A stretch of DNA of 64,000 bases from Pseudobutyrivibrio sp. ACV-2 (GTDB taxonomy: Bacteria > Bacillota > Clostridia > Lachnospirales > Lachnospiraceae): assembly GCF_900107545.1 (NCBI RefSeq), contig NZ_FNQZ01000002.1, positions 310,001-374,000 on the forward strand, in the 5' to 3' direction. The notes beneath the pieces are model-generated. The model was given only the letters and a program-made list of their open reading frames with translations. It ran no database searches and was not told the DNA's origin. Below, piece after piece: positions 36,504 to 44,788 of the stretch. A program made the position numbers and the translations under genes. The stretch's first letter is position 1. The number at the start of each line of letters is the position of its first letter.

Positions 36504-36564
36504 TAAAAAAGCTGACTGGATGAGGGTAAAGCAGTTAGGGGTAAAAACCCTCATCCGTCAGCTC
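36504..36564 (-). terminator. Intercistronic terminator between malE and malF
   Basis: Minus-strand stem AGCTGACGGATGAGGGT paired with ACCCTCATCCAGTCAGCT (one bulge) and followed by six T. One arm is the first part of the CCTCATCCGTCAG repeat. It probably lets only part of the malE transcripts continue into malF-malG-GH13. Confidence 0.85.
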
Positions 36565-36597
36565 CACTGACACCTTCCCCGCTTTTGGGTGGGGGAA
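36546..36597 (+). repeat. CCTCATCCGTCAG/CCTTCCCC hairpin repeat, A-type
   Basis: ACCCTCATCCGTCAG, loop, CTGACACCTTCCCC, loop, GGGGGAA. Same unit type as in 54384-54480 and 56773-56872. A further hairpin with GCGGCC / GGCCGC outer arms and TTTGCC / GGCAAA inner arms follows at about 36632-36663. Confidence 0.8.
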
Positions 36598-36702
36598 CAC
36601 CACGCTTAGTCCGTTAACAAGGACAGTCGCGGCCATTTAAAGTTTGCCTACGGCAAAGGCCGCTCCAGTAATACATTTTCCTCCTTCCAGTCGGAAAAAG
36701 TA

Positions 36703-37998
36703 TTAATCTTCTACAGGCTGTGTGATACCTGCTACGGCATCGTCAAGTACTGACTGTGATACCTTGCCGTCTAAGATGTTCTTTCCGAGTGATTCAGCTG
36801 GGCTCCAGTAATTGCCACCTACTCTCTGAAGCTGAGCAAATTCTGACTGAGCTGCAAGAGCGTCAAGTGCTGGAGAAGAAGCCTTTGAAAGTGCCTCTGT
36901 GTTTGAAGGGCCTTCACCTGTTGCTTCGTAAACTGCTTCCTGAGACTGAGCGTTTGAAAGGTACTCAGCAAGGAGCATTGACCAACCTGTGTTTTCTGCA
37001 TATGCGTTAACGCCTATGAACTTATATCCTGAGTATGAAGCTACCTGCTTGTCCTCACCATTAACTTTGAATGTAGGAAGCTTTGTAGCTGCATAGCCAT
37101 CACCGTATGCATCAGAGAATGCATTAACGTTCCATGTACCAGAAACATAAGCTACTACCTTGCCATCATTAAGGTTTGCAAGAAGGTCATCATTACCATA
37201 GCTCTTGAATGCCTTTGAAGATGCGATGCTCTGAAGTGACTCAGCTGCTGCAAGACCTGTTTCAGAGTTCCAATCACAGTTGTTTGACTGATCCTCGTTT
37301 TCTGTAAGCTCACAACCTGCACCCTGGAACCATCCATATAAGTACCAGCCGTTTGCTACTTCACATCCAACTTCCTTGCCAAGCTCCTCAGCCTTAGCTG
37401 TAAGTGCCTCCCAAGAAGCTACATCTTCATCAGATAACTGATTCTTGTCATAGTACAAGAAATATCCGTTAGAAGCTGTGAATGGATAGCCGTACTGCTT
37501 ACCATCGTATTTACCTGCATCAACTGTTGCAGGAGTATCTGTCTCGTTCATGTCATATGTGTACTGAGCAGCTACTTCGTTCAGTGCACCAGCCTTAACA
37601 AGTGCTTCGAGCTGATCATCTGGGAATACGAATACATCAGCTGCTGCCTCGACATCCTCAAGGACTCTATCCTTCATATCAGCCTCTGAAACAGCGCCAA
37701 GAGTGATGTTGAAATCTACATCTGGGTACTCTGCTTCGAACTTATCACAAAGCTCTTTCATAACCTTCTGATAAGCCTCTGTCTCTGAGCACCATAAATC
37801 GATGTTTACTGTGCCATCTGTAGCTGCAATAAGATTTGCAACTGCATCCTCTGATGATGCTGTGTCGCTTGCGCCATCATCTGTAGCCTCTGTCTGTGCG
37901 CTATCTGAAGTTGTTTCTTCAGCTGCGCTGCCACATCCTACAAAAGCGGTAACTGCCATTGTAGAAACAAGAAGTGCTGATACTAATTTTCTTTTCAT
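36703..37998 (-). CDS. malE: Maltodextrin-binding lipoprotein MalE-type
   Basis: Extracellular solute-binding protein delivering malto-oligosaccharides to MalFG. A lipoprotein signal peptide (MKRKLVSALLVSTMAVTAFVGCGS, lipidated Cys near residue 22) is followed by a Thr/Ser/Asp-rich linker (25-55), then the family 1 binding fold (TVNIDLWCSETEAYQKVMKELCDKFEAEYP). Start ATG 37998, after GGAGG, rather than ATG 38022. It is the first gene of the operon, with a promoter at 38088-38116 and operator palindromes just downstream of it. Confidence 0.94.
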   Translation of the reverse strand: MKRKLVSALLVSTMAVTAFVGCGSAAEETTSDSAQTEATDDGASDTASSEDAVANLIAATDGTVNIDLWCSETEAYQKVMKELCDKFEAEYPDVDFNITLGAVSEADMKDRVLEDVEAAADVFVFPDDQLEALVKAGALNEVAAQYTYDMNETDTPATVDAGKYDGKQYGYPFTASNGYFLYYDKNQLSDEDVASWEALTAKAEELGKEVGCEVANGWYLYGWFQGAGCELTENEDQSNNCDWNSETGLAAAESLQSIASSKAFKSYGNDDLLANLNDGKVVAYVSGTWNVNAFSDAYGDGYAATKLPTFKVNGEDKQVASYSGYKFIGVNAYAENTGWSMLLAEYLSNAQSQEAVYEATGEGPSNTEALSKASSPALDALAAQSEFAQLQRVGGNYWSPAESLGKNILDGKVSQSVLDDAVAGITQPVED

Positions 37999-38040
37999 GT
38001 TAAAATCCTCCATTTTCCTCATAGGTATTATTTATACCTC

Positions 38041-38077
38041 GGTTGCACAATTGTTCACGTTGTGCAACCGGTTGTTC
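38041..38077 (-). promoter_or_regulatory. LacI-type operators in front of malE
   Basis: Inverted repeat GGTTGCACAA - 11 bases - TTGTGCAACC, the right arm continuing into a GCAACCGGTTG core at 38065-38074. Half-sites match the operator at 39241-39257 before the repressor gene. Position just downstream of the -10 box fits repression. Confidence 0.8.
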
Positions 38078-38087
38078 TACATACATT

Positions 38088-38116
38088 ATCCTATACTTGT
38101 GTTCTTTTTTCGTCAA
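38088..38116 (-). promoter_or_regulatory. Promoter of the mal operon
   Basis: Minus-strand TTGACG (38111-38116), 17-base spacer, TAGGAT (38088-38093). Confidence 0.65.
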
Positions 38117-38171
38117 CTAATAAACTTGTACGACTATTTAGTGAAATTTTTGTGAAATATTACCAAGTTGT

Positions 38172-39161
38172 TTATCTGGTACTATCGCGCATTTGAATGT
38201 TGAAGTCAGTAACTATCTGGCTTGCGACACTTTCTCCATCTAAGTTGCGCATAAGAGTTTCAAGACACAAAGCCCCCAGTTTTTTTGCATCAAAATACAA
38301 ACTGGTGATAGATGGCTTTGATGTAGATAAGAGATTTGAGTCATAAAATGAGCATAGCTTAACATCCTCAGGCACAGAAATACCATCGTTGTGAAGGCAG
38401 TTAAGCACTGAGTTGCAAAGCATATCATCCATACAAACAATACACTCAGCCCCGTCTGCCATGGCTGTTTTAAGCACTGAGTCCAGACGCTCACTTTTAT
38501 GCATGTTCAAGAAAATAAGGTCCTCATCTACTTTGAGACCTTTATTTTTAAAACCATTTTTAAAGCCGATTAATCGACTTGAGGTTACATTGATATTTTC
38601 ACCACCGCCAATAAGAGCCATACGGGTGATTCCAGCATCTATAAGTGTTTCAATCATTCTTGAGGCTGCCCCCTCATTGTCGTGATCCACGTATGGAACA
38701 GCTTTATCCATAGGGTTCCCCACCACGATATATGGGATATTTGCAGTCTTTAAGAAATTGATAACCTTTGAATCACGCTCACATCGGCTGACAATAACAG
38801 CGTCAATTTTTCTGTTCTGGACAGCATGTTTCAGTGGCGAAATTCCCTCGTTATCTGCAAGAATTATCAACACATCATAGTCAAAATCCATAGCACGATC
38901 ACAGACTCCTGTCATAAGAGTCTGGAAATAAGGCATCTCTCCAAGTGCTGAATCCGCTGGCACTACAAGGCCTACGTTAAAGGTGCGACTGGCCGCAAGG
39001 GAGCGAGCCACAGCGCTTGGTCTGTAGTTTATCTGCTTAATATATTCATTTACCTTATTTCTGGTTTCCTCGGAAATACGGCCTTTACCTGAGATTGCAC
39101 GGCTTACGGTGGTTTTAGAAAGACCTAGTTCTTTTGCGATTGATTCTAGTGTATGGGACAT
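38172..39161 (-). CDS. LacI-family transcriptional repressor of the mal operon
   Basis: A 329-aa regulator. The N-terminal helix-turn-helix is LESIAKELGLSKTTVSRAISGKGRISEETRNKV, with the hinge YRPSAVARSLA, then a periplasmic-binding-like sugar domain. It probably releases its operators when maltose-type sugars bind (MalR-like). It lies directly upstream of malE in the same direction. Start ATG 39161 after GGAG. An operator of the same type sits in its own leader (39241-39257), suggesting autoregulation. Confidence 0.93.
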   Translation of the reverse strand: MSHTLESIAKELGLSKTTVSRAISGKGRISEETRNKVNEYIKQINYRPSAVARSLAASRTFNVGLVVPADSALGEMPYFQTLMTGVCDRAMDFDYDVLIILADNEGISPLKHAVQNRKIDAVIVSRCERDSKVINFLKTANIPYIVVGNPMDKAVPYVDHDNEGAASRMIETLIDAGITRMALIGGGENINVTSSRLIGFKNGFKNKGLKVDEDLIFLNMHKSERLDSVLKTAMADGAECIVCMDDMLCNSVLNCLHNDGISVPEDVKLCSFYDSNLLSTSKPSITSLYFDAKKLGALCLETLMRNLDGESVASQIVTDFNIQMRDSTR

Positions 39162-39240
39162 GGGGTTCTCCATTTCTTAAGTTAGAAAGATGCTCACTAA
39201 AATTGAGCTCTATATTAAAAGCTATCACAAGATACTATCT

Positions 39241-39257
39241 GTTGCAACTGGTTGCGC
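39241..39257 (-). promoter_or_regulatory. LacI-type operator before the repressor gene
   Basis: GTTGCAACTGGTTGCGC, a near-palindrome GCAAC-TG-GTTGC related to the sites before malE. Confidence 0.75.
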
Positions 39258-39278
39258 TAAATTTTGTTAAAGAGCACA

Positions 39279-39316
39279 AAAAGAGCCCCCACTTTTTGTG
39301 AAGGCCCTCTTTGAGG
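39279..39316 (-). terminator. Terminator after the Cache-HAMP receptor gene
   Basis: Minus-strand AAAGAG, bulge, CCTTCAC, A5 loop, GTGGGGG, CTCTTT and T run, starting at the stop codon of the preceding gene. Confidence 0.8.
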
Positions 39317-39318
39317 TA

Positions 39319-40761
39319 TTATGAATCGAAGGAGTCTATGGAATCCTCTGTGTTCATTGTAGGTGTTTCAATATTAGGGGCTGCCACTGCGGTGGTAAAC
39401 TGTGAGGTTTTGTCCATAAGGGCATTGGCCTCGGCTGACAGCTCCTCAAATATCATCTTCATTTCCTCTAAATCCGAGGTTTCGTTTATGCCCATGGCAT
39501 AGCTCTGAAGATTTAGGGCTGAAAACTGAATATCTGAAATGATGTCGTTAAAGGTTTCCTTGATAGAATTGACCGATGATGAAATATCGTTTAATTCACC
39601 TGGAAGAGGATCAATATCCTGCACCATCAGGTTGCCCTTTTCCATTTCTGACAATACGTATTTCTGCTGTTGGATAACATTTGACAAAACATTCATCGTA
39701 AGGGCAAGCTTGTTTTGCAAATCACCTATTTCATCGTTGGCTTCAGCAAAATTCAACTGTGTTGTAAATTCGCCCTGTATGATTTTATCCATAACCGGAT
39801 TAATTTTATCTAAAGGCTTTAATACCTTTCTGATGGTAACTGTAATATCACCTAAGGCTAAAGCCAAGCAAAAGAGCGCAACAAAAACGCTGATTCTAAT
39901 TCCTCTCATAACATGAGACATGAAGTTGGACTCTGGGTACGCCATAGCGACAGTCCATTTGCTATCTGCAAGGGACTGTATTGAATAAACCATACGGGTA
40001 CCTGTATAATCCGCTGCAGTAATATGTTCATCTAGACGAGATGTAGACAATAGCTCCACCAATTCTGGCATTACGTCTGGAGCGGCTGTTATTTTTTCGG
40101 AAGTAGGATTATAGGCTTCATTTGGATGAATAATAATATTATTCTTGCTATCCAATAAAAATCCATAGGAGCCCGCTTCAAAATCTATTGTTCCAAAGAA
40201 CTCCTGGATGGATTCAATATCCGCATCAACTGCTACAACTCCCACCATCATTGTGCCCCAATACACAGGCGTTGCTACAGTTACCATCATTACGTCCGGT
40301 CTCGTTGCGCTGGCATATGGGTCAATAACTACAGTGTGCCCTGCTTTTTCCGCATTTTTGTACCAGACTCTTTCCCTTGGATCTACACCCTCAGCAAAAT
40401 TAACTCCTCTGGCCATAGTCATATTGCCAAGCTTGTCTGAGAAATATACATAAAAATACTCAGGATGGTTCAGCGCCACTCTATCAACCACAGCACGAAC
40501 AGTAACCTCATTTAAATCGCCAAGTGCTGTAAGAGTGCTAGCCATGTCTTCGGTAACGGTACTCATGTCATTTATCCAGCTGTCAACCACATTGGTGGTC
40601 ATAGTTGTGGCCAACTCCAGTTTGGTCTCCTGCTGTTCGATAATTCGGCGAGACAAATATATAAGATTGATTGCAGTCATAAAACTGATTGTAACTAATA
40701 ATGCTATTACAACGTGTACTGTAATCCTTCTCCTGATTGTAGTGCGCTTGGTACTCTTCAT
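39319..40761 (-). CDS. Cache-HAMP membrane receptor lacking a methyl-accepting output domain
   Basis: A 480-aa protein organised like a chemoreceptor. It has a first membrane helix (about residues 13-36), an extracellular dCache-type sensor (about 40-285, with RVWYKNAEKAGHTVVIDPYASATRPDVMMVTVATPV), a second helix (about 295-315), HAMP (about 320-375), then only about 105 residues of helical sequence. The conserved chemoreceptor tip for CheA/CheW is absent and the sequence ends in an acidic Ser/Asp tail. No kinase or GGDEF domain follows. Start ATG 40761 after GAGGGG. It probably binds a small ligand; output is unknown. Confidence 0.82.
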   Translation of the reverse strand: MKSTKRTTIRRRITVHVVIALLVTISFMTAINLIYLSRRIIEQQETKLELATTMTTNVVDSWINDMSTVTEDMASTLTALGDLNEVTVRAVVDRVALNHPEYFYVYFSDKLGNMTMARGVNFAEGVDPRERVWYKNAEKAGHTVVIDPYASATRPDVMMVTVATPVYWGTMMVGVVAVDADIESIQEFFGTIDFEAGSYGFLLDSKNNIIIHPNEAYNPTSEKITAAPDVMPELVELLSTSRLDEHITAADYTGTRMVYSIQSLADSKWTVAMAYPESNFMSHVMRGIRISVFVALFCLALALGDITVTIRKVLKPLDKINPVMDKIIQGEFTTQLNFAEANDEIGDLQNKLALTMNVLSNVIQQQKYVLSEMEKGNLMVQDIDPLPGELNDISSSVNSIKETFNDIISDIQFSALNLQSYAMGINETSDLEEMKMIFEELSAEANALMDKTSQFTTAVAAPNIETPTMNTEDSIDSFDS

Positions 40762-40877
40762 TTCAACCCCTCTTTTACTCATTAACACAGTACTTTCGTT
40801 ATATATGTTCATCTTATTATATAAATAAGGGAATTTCGTGAAAAAAAAGTGCCATTTGATGAATTTACACAGTCTAT

Positions 40878-41567
40878 CTATCTGGTATTAACTAAACAAT
40901 CGTATCGAATAGCTTTTCCTTCCAGGCTATAGCTAGGCTTTTTATTTGCCAGATATGGACCCTTAAGTGGGCGTTTAATAACAATGCGTTGGGGTCTGGC
41001 ACACAGCGCTGCTTCAAGTAGCTCCTCCTCATTAGAGCATGGGCTTTCAAGCCTTTGAATGAGCTGAAACTTCTTTTTTATCAACGCGCTTTTTTGTCTG
41101 GCAGGAAACATTGGATCTAAAAGTACAATATCAGGCTGATAATCAAGCTGTTTCATCCCTGCTACACTGTCACCGCAGATTAGCTCCATACGGCTCACCG
41201 CAGCACTTAATTCAGGAATTTGGGCTGCCCTATCCATACAATCCTGCAAAAGAGCGGCAATTATCTCGTCACACTCATAGAGTCGTACCTGAAAGCCTGC
41301 TGCTGCAAGTATGAGAGAATCCTCGCCAAAGCCTGCTGTGGCATCAACCAGGGTCTGTGGCATTGCCTGACCTTTTATTCTGGCCGCCTTTACAAGCATT
41401 TCTCTTTGGAGATTGCTTTGCTTTAATCGTGGCAGCATATCTCTAAAATCTGCCATTATAGAAAGCTCGCCATCTGTAAGGCACAAGCCCTCACCATTAT
41501 TTGTGAGAGCCAGCCCTATTTCAGCGAGCCTTGTATTGTATTCCTGTAACTTTATATCTGAAATCAA
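40878..41567 (-). CDS. rsmJ: RsmJ-like 16S rRNA guanine methyltransferase
   Basis: SAM-dependent methyltransferase of the RsmJ (YhiQ) family; in E. coli it methylates G1516 of 16S rRNA. The 229-aa form shows the SAM-binding motif LVDATAGFGEDSLILAAAGF (about 76-95), the acidic loop YECDE and catalytic-type VLLDPMFPARQKSALIKKKFQ. TTG 41567 is the likely start, close to the pncB stop (2 bases), without a clear ribosome site, so coupling is probable. The family is better known in proteobacteria, so the exact RNA target is less sure here. Confidence 0.8.
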   Translation of the reverse strand: MISDIKLQEYNTRLAEIGLALTNNGEGLCLTDGELSIMADFRDMLPRLKQSNLQREMLVKAARIKGQAMPQTLVDATAGFGEDSLILAAAGFQVRLYECDEIIAALLQDCMDRAAQIPELSAAVSRMELICGDSVAGMKQLDYQPDIVLLDPMFPARQKSALIKKKFQLIQRLESPCSNEEELLEAALCARPQRIVIKRPLKGPYLANKKPSYSLEGKAIRYDCLVNTR

Positions 41568-41569
41568 TA

Positions 41570-43072
41570 TTATTTATCCTCTTTGCGTAAGAGTTCCATC
41601 TTCATGTTGTAATAATCCGGTGTCATATCCAGATAATGCTTGTGTGGATTCTCGAAACGCTGCTCCTCAGGCCATACGCTTGTTTCAAGCTGAGTTTTTA
41701 CACGTTCTCTGATGGTCTGCATGTCCTCGTCCGGAGAAACAGCCTCGCCACCGCGGATGAGAGGCTTTTGAAGAAGCTCTGCTGTGCAGTTTTCAAAAAT
41801 GTGTGTGCTCTTCCATGGCTGCTCAGGGTCGATAAAGCGATATCCACCTGGGGTAGACATATCCACATTTTCACCCTTGATAGCTAGCATATCTGCAACG
41901 GCTCTGCCGTTTTCGTCTTTGATACGGTACACGTCCTTGAGACCTGGATTGGTGATTTTTTCAACGGTCTCGGAAATCTTAATCTTTGGAATGGTCTCGC
42001 CTGTTTTTGCATCTGTAACTGCGCAAAGCTTGTAAACAGCGCCAAATACTGGCTCTGATTTAGCTGTGATAAGGCGCTCGCCTACACCAAATGAGCTAAC
42101 CTGTCCACCCTGCTGCAAAATAGAAGTAATAGTGTACTCATCAAGTGAGTTACTTACGATGATTTTAGCATCGGTAAAGCCTGCGTTATCAAGCATTTTT
42201 CTGGCATTTTTTGTAAGGTATGCAAGGTCTCCTGAATCAATTCTGATGCCGTAGCTCTTTGACTGGATGCCTGCTTCCTTCATTTCCTGGAACACTTTAA
42301 TAGCGTTTGGCACGCCGCATTTAAGTACGTTGTAGGTATCAACCAAAAGAATGCAGTTATTTGGATAGCTTTTTGCAAAGCTTCTGAAGGCTGCAAGCTC
42401 TGAGGTATGGTAATCATTATCATCACTGGTGAAATACATGACATAGCTATGAGCCATAGTACCACCAATTGGAATGTTAAAGTACTGACCCGCAGATACT
42501 GTGGCTGTACCTGCTGCACCGCCAATATAGGCAGCTCTAGCGCCATAGATAGCAGCATCGTTATTATGGGCACGTCTTGCACCAAAATCTGATACTGGGC
42601 GGCCTGCTGCTGCACGCACGATGCGACTGGCTTTAGTAGCAATGAGTGACTGGTGATTTACCTGAGCCAAGACTTCAGTTTCTACCAGCTGAGCCTCTAT
42701 AATAGGGGCTGTAACTGTGATGATTGGCTCGTTTGGATACATAATGGTCCCCTCTGGGAATGCATCCACATCACCTGTAAATTTGAAATTCTTCAGGTAC
42801 TCTAAAAAGTCCTCTGTGAAATGGCCTACACTTCTAAGATAATCAATATCCTCATCTGTGAAATGCATGTTCAAAAGGTAATCCTTTATCTGCTGAAGGC
42901 CTGCGAAGATGGCGAAGCCACCGCCGTCTGGGTTGACGCGGTAGAATACGTCGAAGCTTACTTTAGTATTTGGATCAATGGATGGGTCATTAAAATACGC
43001 ATTGGCCATGGTAAGTTCGTATTCGTCCATCATCATGGTTAGGTTTCTTGCTTTATCTTGTGTTTGTTTCAT
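41570..43072 (-). CDS. pncB: Nicotinate phosphoribosyltransferase
   Basis: First step of NAD salvage from nicotinate: joins nicotinate and PRPP with ATP help to make nicotinate mononucleotide. The 500-aa length fits the clostridial subgroup. Conserved features are the N-terminal MMMDEYELTMANAYF, FARRAHNNDAAIYGARAAYIGGAAGTATV, GTMAHSYV and RIDSGDLAYL (phosphate-binding region). The alternative start at MMMDEYEL is possible, since the ribosome site of 43072 is distant. It is followed closely by rsmJ. Confidence 0.95.
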   Translation of the reverse strand: MKQTQDKARNLTMMMDEYELTMANAYFNDPSIDPNTKVSFDVFYRVNPDGGGFAIFAGLQQIKDYLLNMHFTDEDIDYLRSVGHFTEDFLEYLKNFKFTGDVDAFPEGTIMYPNEPIITVTAPIIEAQLVETEVLAQVNHQSLIATKASRIVRAAAGRPVSDFGARRAHNNDAAIYGARAAYIGGAAGTATVSAGQYFNIPIGGTMAHSYVMYFTSDDNDYHTSELAAFRSFAKSYPNNCILLVDTYNVLKCGVPNAIKVFQEMKEAGIQSKSYGIRIDSGDLAYLTKNARKMLDNAGFTDAKIIVSNSLDEYTITSILQQGGQVSSFGVGERLITAKSEPVFGAVYKLCAVTDAKTGETIPKIKISETVEKITNPGLKDVYRIKDENGRAVADMLAIKGENVDMSTPGGYRFIDPEQPWKSTHIFENCTAELLQKPLIRGGEAVSPDEDMQTIRERVKTQLETSVWPEEQRFENPHKHYLDMTPDYYNMKMELLRKEDK

Positions 43073-43096
43073 TGGGTTTTTCTAATCTCCTAGTCC

Positions 43097-43190
43097 GCAG
43101 TGTTACGCTCACAATCATTACTACTACCCTTCGGTATCGCTTTCGCTATACTCACCTCAGGGTAGCAGTAATAATTGTTAGCTACACTGC
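43097..43190 (+). repeat. Long intergenic hairpin element, copy 3
   Basis: Outer arms GCAGTGT / ACACTGC, internal loop TACGCTC opposite TAGCT, inner arms ACAATCATTACT..CTACCC / GGGTAG..AGTAATAATTGT, and terminal loop with TATCGCTTTCGCTATACT. The terminal loop is identical to copy 1 (4120-4211), but the stem bases differ while pairing is kept. It lies between the CDF gene and pncB; orientation relative to genes is opposite to copy 1. Confidence 0.87.
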
Positions 43191-43292
43191 TCATTTAAAG
43201 TTTGGAATGCGTTTAGTAGCGGCACATACGGGCTTGAATGTGTATCTACGGAACTACGATGACGCATTTACGTATTGTGTTAAGGTACGCAT

Positions 43293-44432
43293 TTAGTCCG
43301 TTATGTCCACGTCGGCGGATATTTGGATAGTGTATTCTGGGTAGGCGTCGAGGACTTCGCGGTAAATTATTTCGGTGCCTTCGGTGTGTGGAATGTCAAA
43401 GCTAAATACTACGTCAAATCGCATTTCCCTTGTGGTGGTGTTTACGTAAAATCCGTGGAGTTGGAGGGCCCATTCGTGAGCCTTTACGATTTCAAGCACA
43501 CGGTTTCTGATGTGGGCTGCCTCGTCGTCCTTGGTATTGAACGAGTAGACACCTACGCCTGTAAGCACAACGCCTGTTTCTTTAAATACCTTTTCCTGTA
43601 TTCTACGGGTAAGATTGTCCACCTCTTCTACGGTCATAACATCTGGAAGCTCTACATGGACTGACCCTAAGAACTTGTTTGGGCCATAGTTATTAAGCAC
43701 CAAATCGTAGGCCCCTCTGACCTCTGGCTCCTCGCAGATGATACGCTTGATTCCTACTGAAAGCTCTCTATCAGGGCGGCGTCCCAGGATATCATCCAAA
43801 GTATCGGACATCATCTCCCAACCTGCCTTTATGATAATCACAGAAATCAGCACACCTACAAATGCCTCAAGTGAAATGCCAAATGCAATGTAGATGATAG
43901 CCGATGCCAGTACTGATGTTGAAATGATAGCATCAAAGCTGGCGTCTGCTCCAGATGCCACAAGAGCGCTGGAATTGACCTTTTCACCTGTGGCCTTAAC
44001 ATATCTGCCAAGGAAAAATTTTACGATGATGGCCACCACTAAAATCACAAGTGTTATAGAGTTATACTCTGCTTTTTCAGGGTGAACAATCTTTAAAATC
44101 GACTCGTTCAATGATGTAAGACCTGCATATATGATGATGGCAGCCACAAGCAGCGCGCTTAAATACTCTACTCGGCCATGACCTAAAGGATGCTCACGGT
44201 CTGGCATTTTGCCTGCCAGTTTCGTACCCACTATGGTAATCACGGAAGAAAGTGCATCCGACAGGTTGTTTACCGCATCCAGTATGATAGCAATGGAGTT
44301 TGACATCACTCCCACCAAGGCCTTGAAGGCCGCCAGGAAAATATTTGCTACAATTCCGATAATACTGGTCTTGACGATAATCTGGTCACGATTTGCTACT
44401 GCATCTGCTACATTCATGTTTGTATTTTTCAT
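43293..44432 (-). CDS. Cation diffusion facilitator exporter, manganese-type site
   Basis: A 379-aa metal/proton antiporter with six helices and a C-terminal cytoplasmic dimerisation domain, longer than usual by a further ferredoxin-like half. The helix 2 site reads NNLSD (N..D) and helix 5 reads DASFD (D..D), i.e. N-D-D-D instead of the zinc type D-D-H-D, which by analogy to streptococcal MntE suggests manganese (or iron) export. The HPLGHGRVEYLSAL motif is present. Its ATG overlaps the end of the Cys-rich gene by 4 bases (coupled). Confidence 0.85.
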   Translation of the reverse strand: MKNTNMNVADAVANRDQIIVKTSIIGIVANIFLAAFKALVGVMSNSIAIILDAVNNLSDALSSVITIVGTKLAGKMPDREHPLGHGRVEYLSALLVAAIIIYAGLTSLNESILKIVHPEKAEYNSITLVILVVAIIVKFFLGRYVKATGEKVNSSALVASGADASFDAIISTSVLASAIIYIAFGISLEAFVGVLISVIIIKAGWEMMSDTLDDILGRRPDRELSVGIKRIICEEPEVRGAYDLVLNNYGPNKFLGSVHVELPDVMTVEEVDNLTRRIQEKVFKETGVVLTGVGVYSFNTKDDEAAHIRNRVLEIVKAHEWALQLHGFYVNTTTREMRFDVVFSFDIPHTEGTEIIYREVLDAYPEYTIQISADVDITD

Positions 44433-44677
44433 TGTGTCCTCCTGTTTTCACGCAGTACATCTATAATCTCATCGTATCTATCTCTTTCGTGTGGGCGCAG
44501 ACAGTTTATACAGGATTTGGTTCCTGATTCCGTATATACGAAGCCACCGCCGCACTTATCCCCCAGACAATACAGTGGACAATAACAAAATAGGCAGTTA
44601 AAATCCTCTGGATGACTTGTCTTGTGACAAGGGAAATATTCACATTCTGTATTTTGGAAAAATTTATAATGCTCCAT
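44429..44677 (-). CDS. Cysteine-rich small protein (PF04071-like)
   Basis: An 82-aa protein with about nine Cys arranged CEYFPC, NCLFCYCPLYCLGDKCGG and SCINC, plus His, matching the cysteine-rich small domain family; it probably binds metal. It is coupled to the CDF exporter (4-base overlap), which hints at a role in metal handling. ATG 44677 (MEHYKFF) is preferred to the upstream frame start because the only promoter (TTACAA-16-TATAAT, 44685-44712) would start transcription right at this codon; the mRNA may be leaderless. Confidence 0.72.
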   Translation of the reverse strand: MEHYKFFQNTECEYFPCHKTSHPEDFNCLFCYCPLYCLGDKCGGGFVYTESGTKSCINCLRPHERDRYDEIIDVLRENRRTQ

Positions 44678-44684
44678 ATCAAAC

Positions 44685-44712
44685 ATTATACTATTATTTG
44701 ACAATATTGTAA
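44685..44712 (-). promoter_or_regulatory. Promoter of the Cys-rich / CDF pair
   Basis: Minus-strand TTACAA (44707-44712), 16-base spacer, TATAAT (44685-44690). It is divergent from and overlaps a plus-strand TTGACA (44698-44703) that may serve the channel genes. Confidence 0.6.
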
Positions 44713-44788
44713 CTATTGAGTAGGCTTTCACAGTTATTTCGCAGCTAGATGATATTATTGCGGTAGGATGATTTCGTGAGGTATTGAT

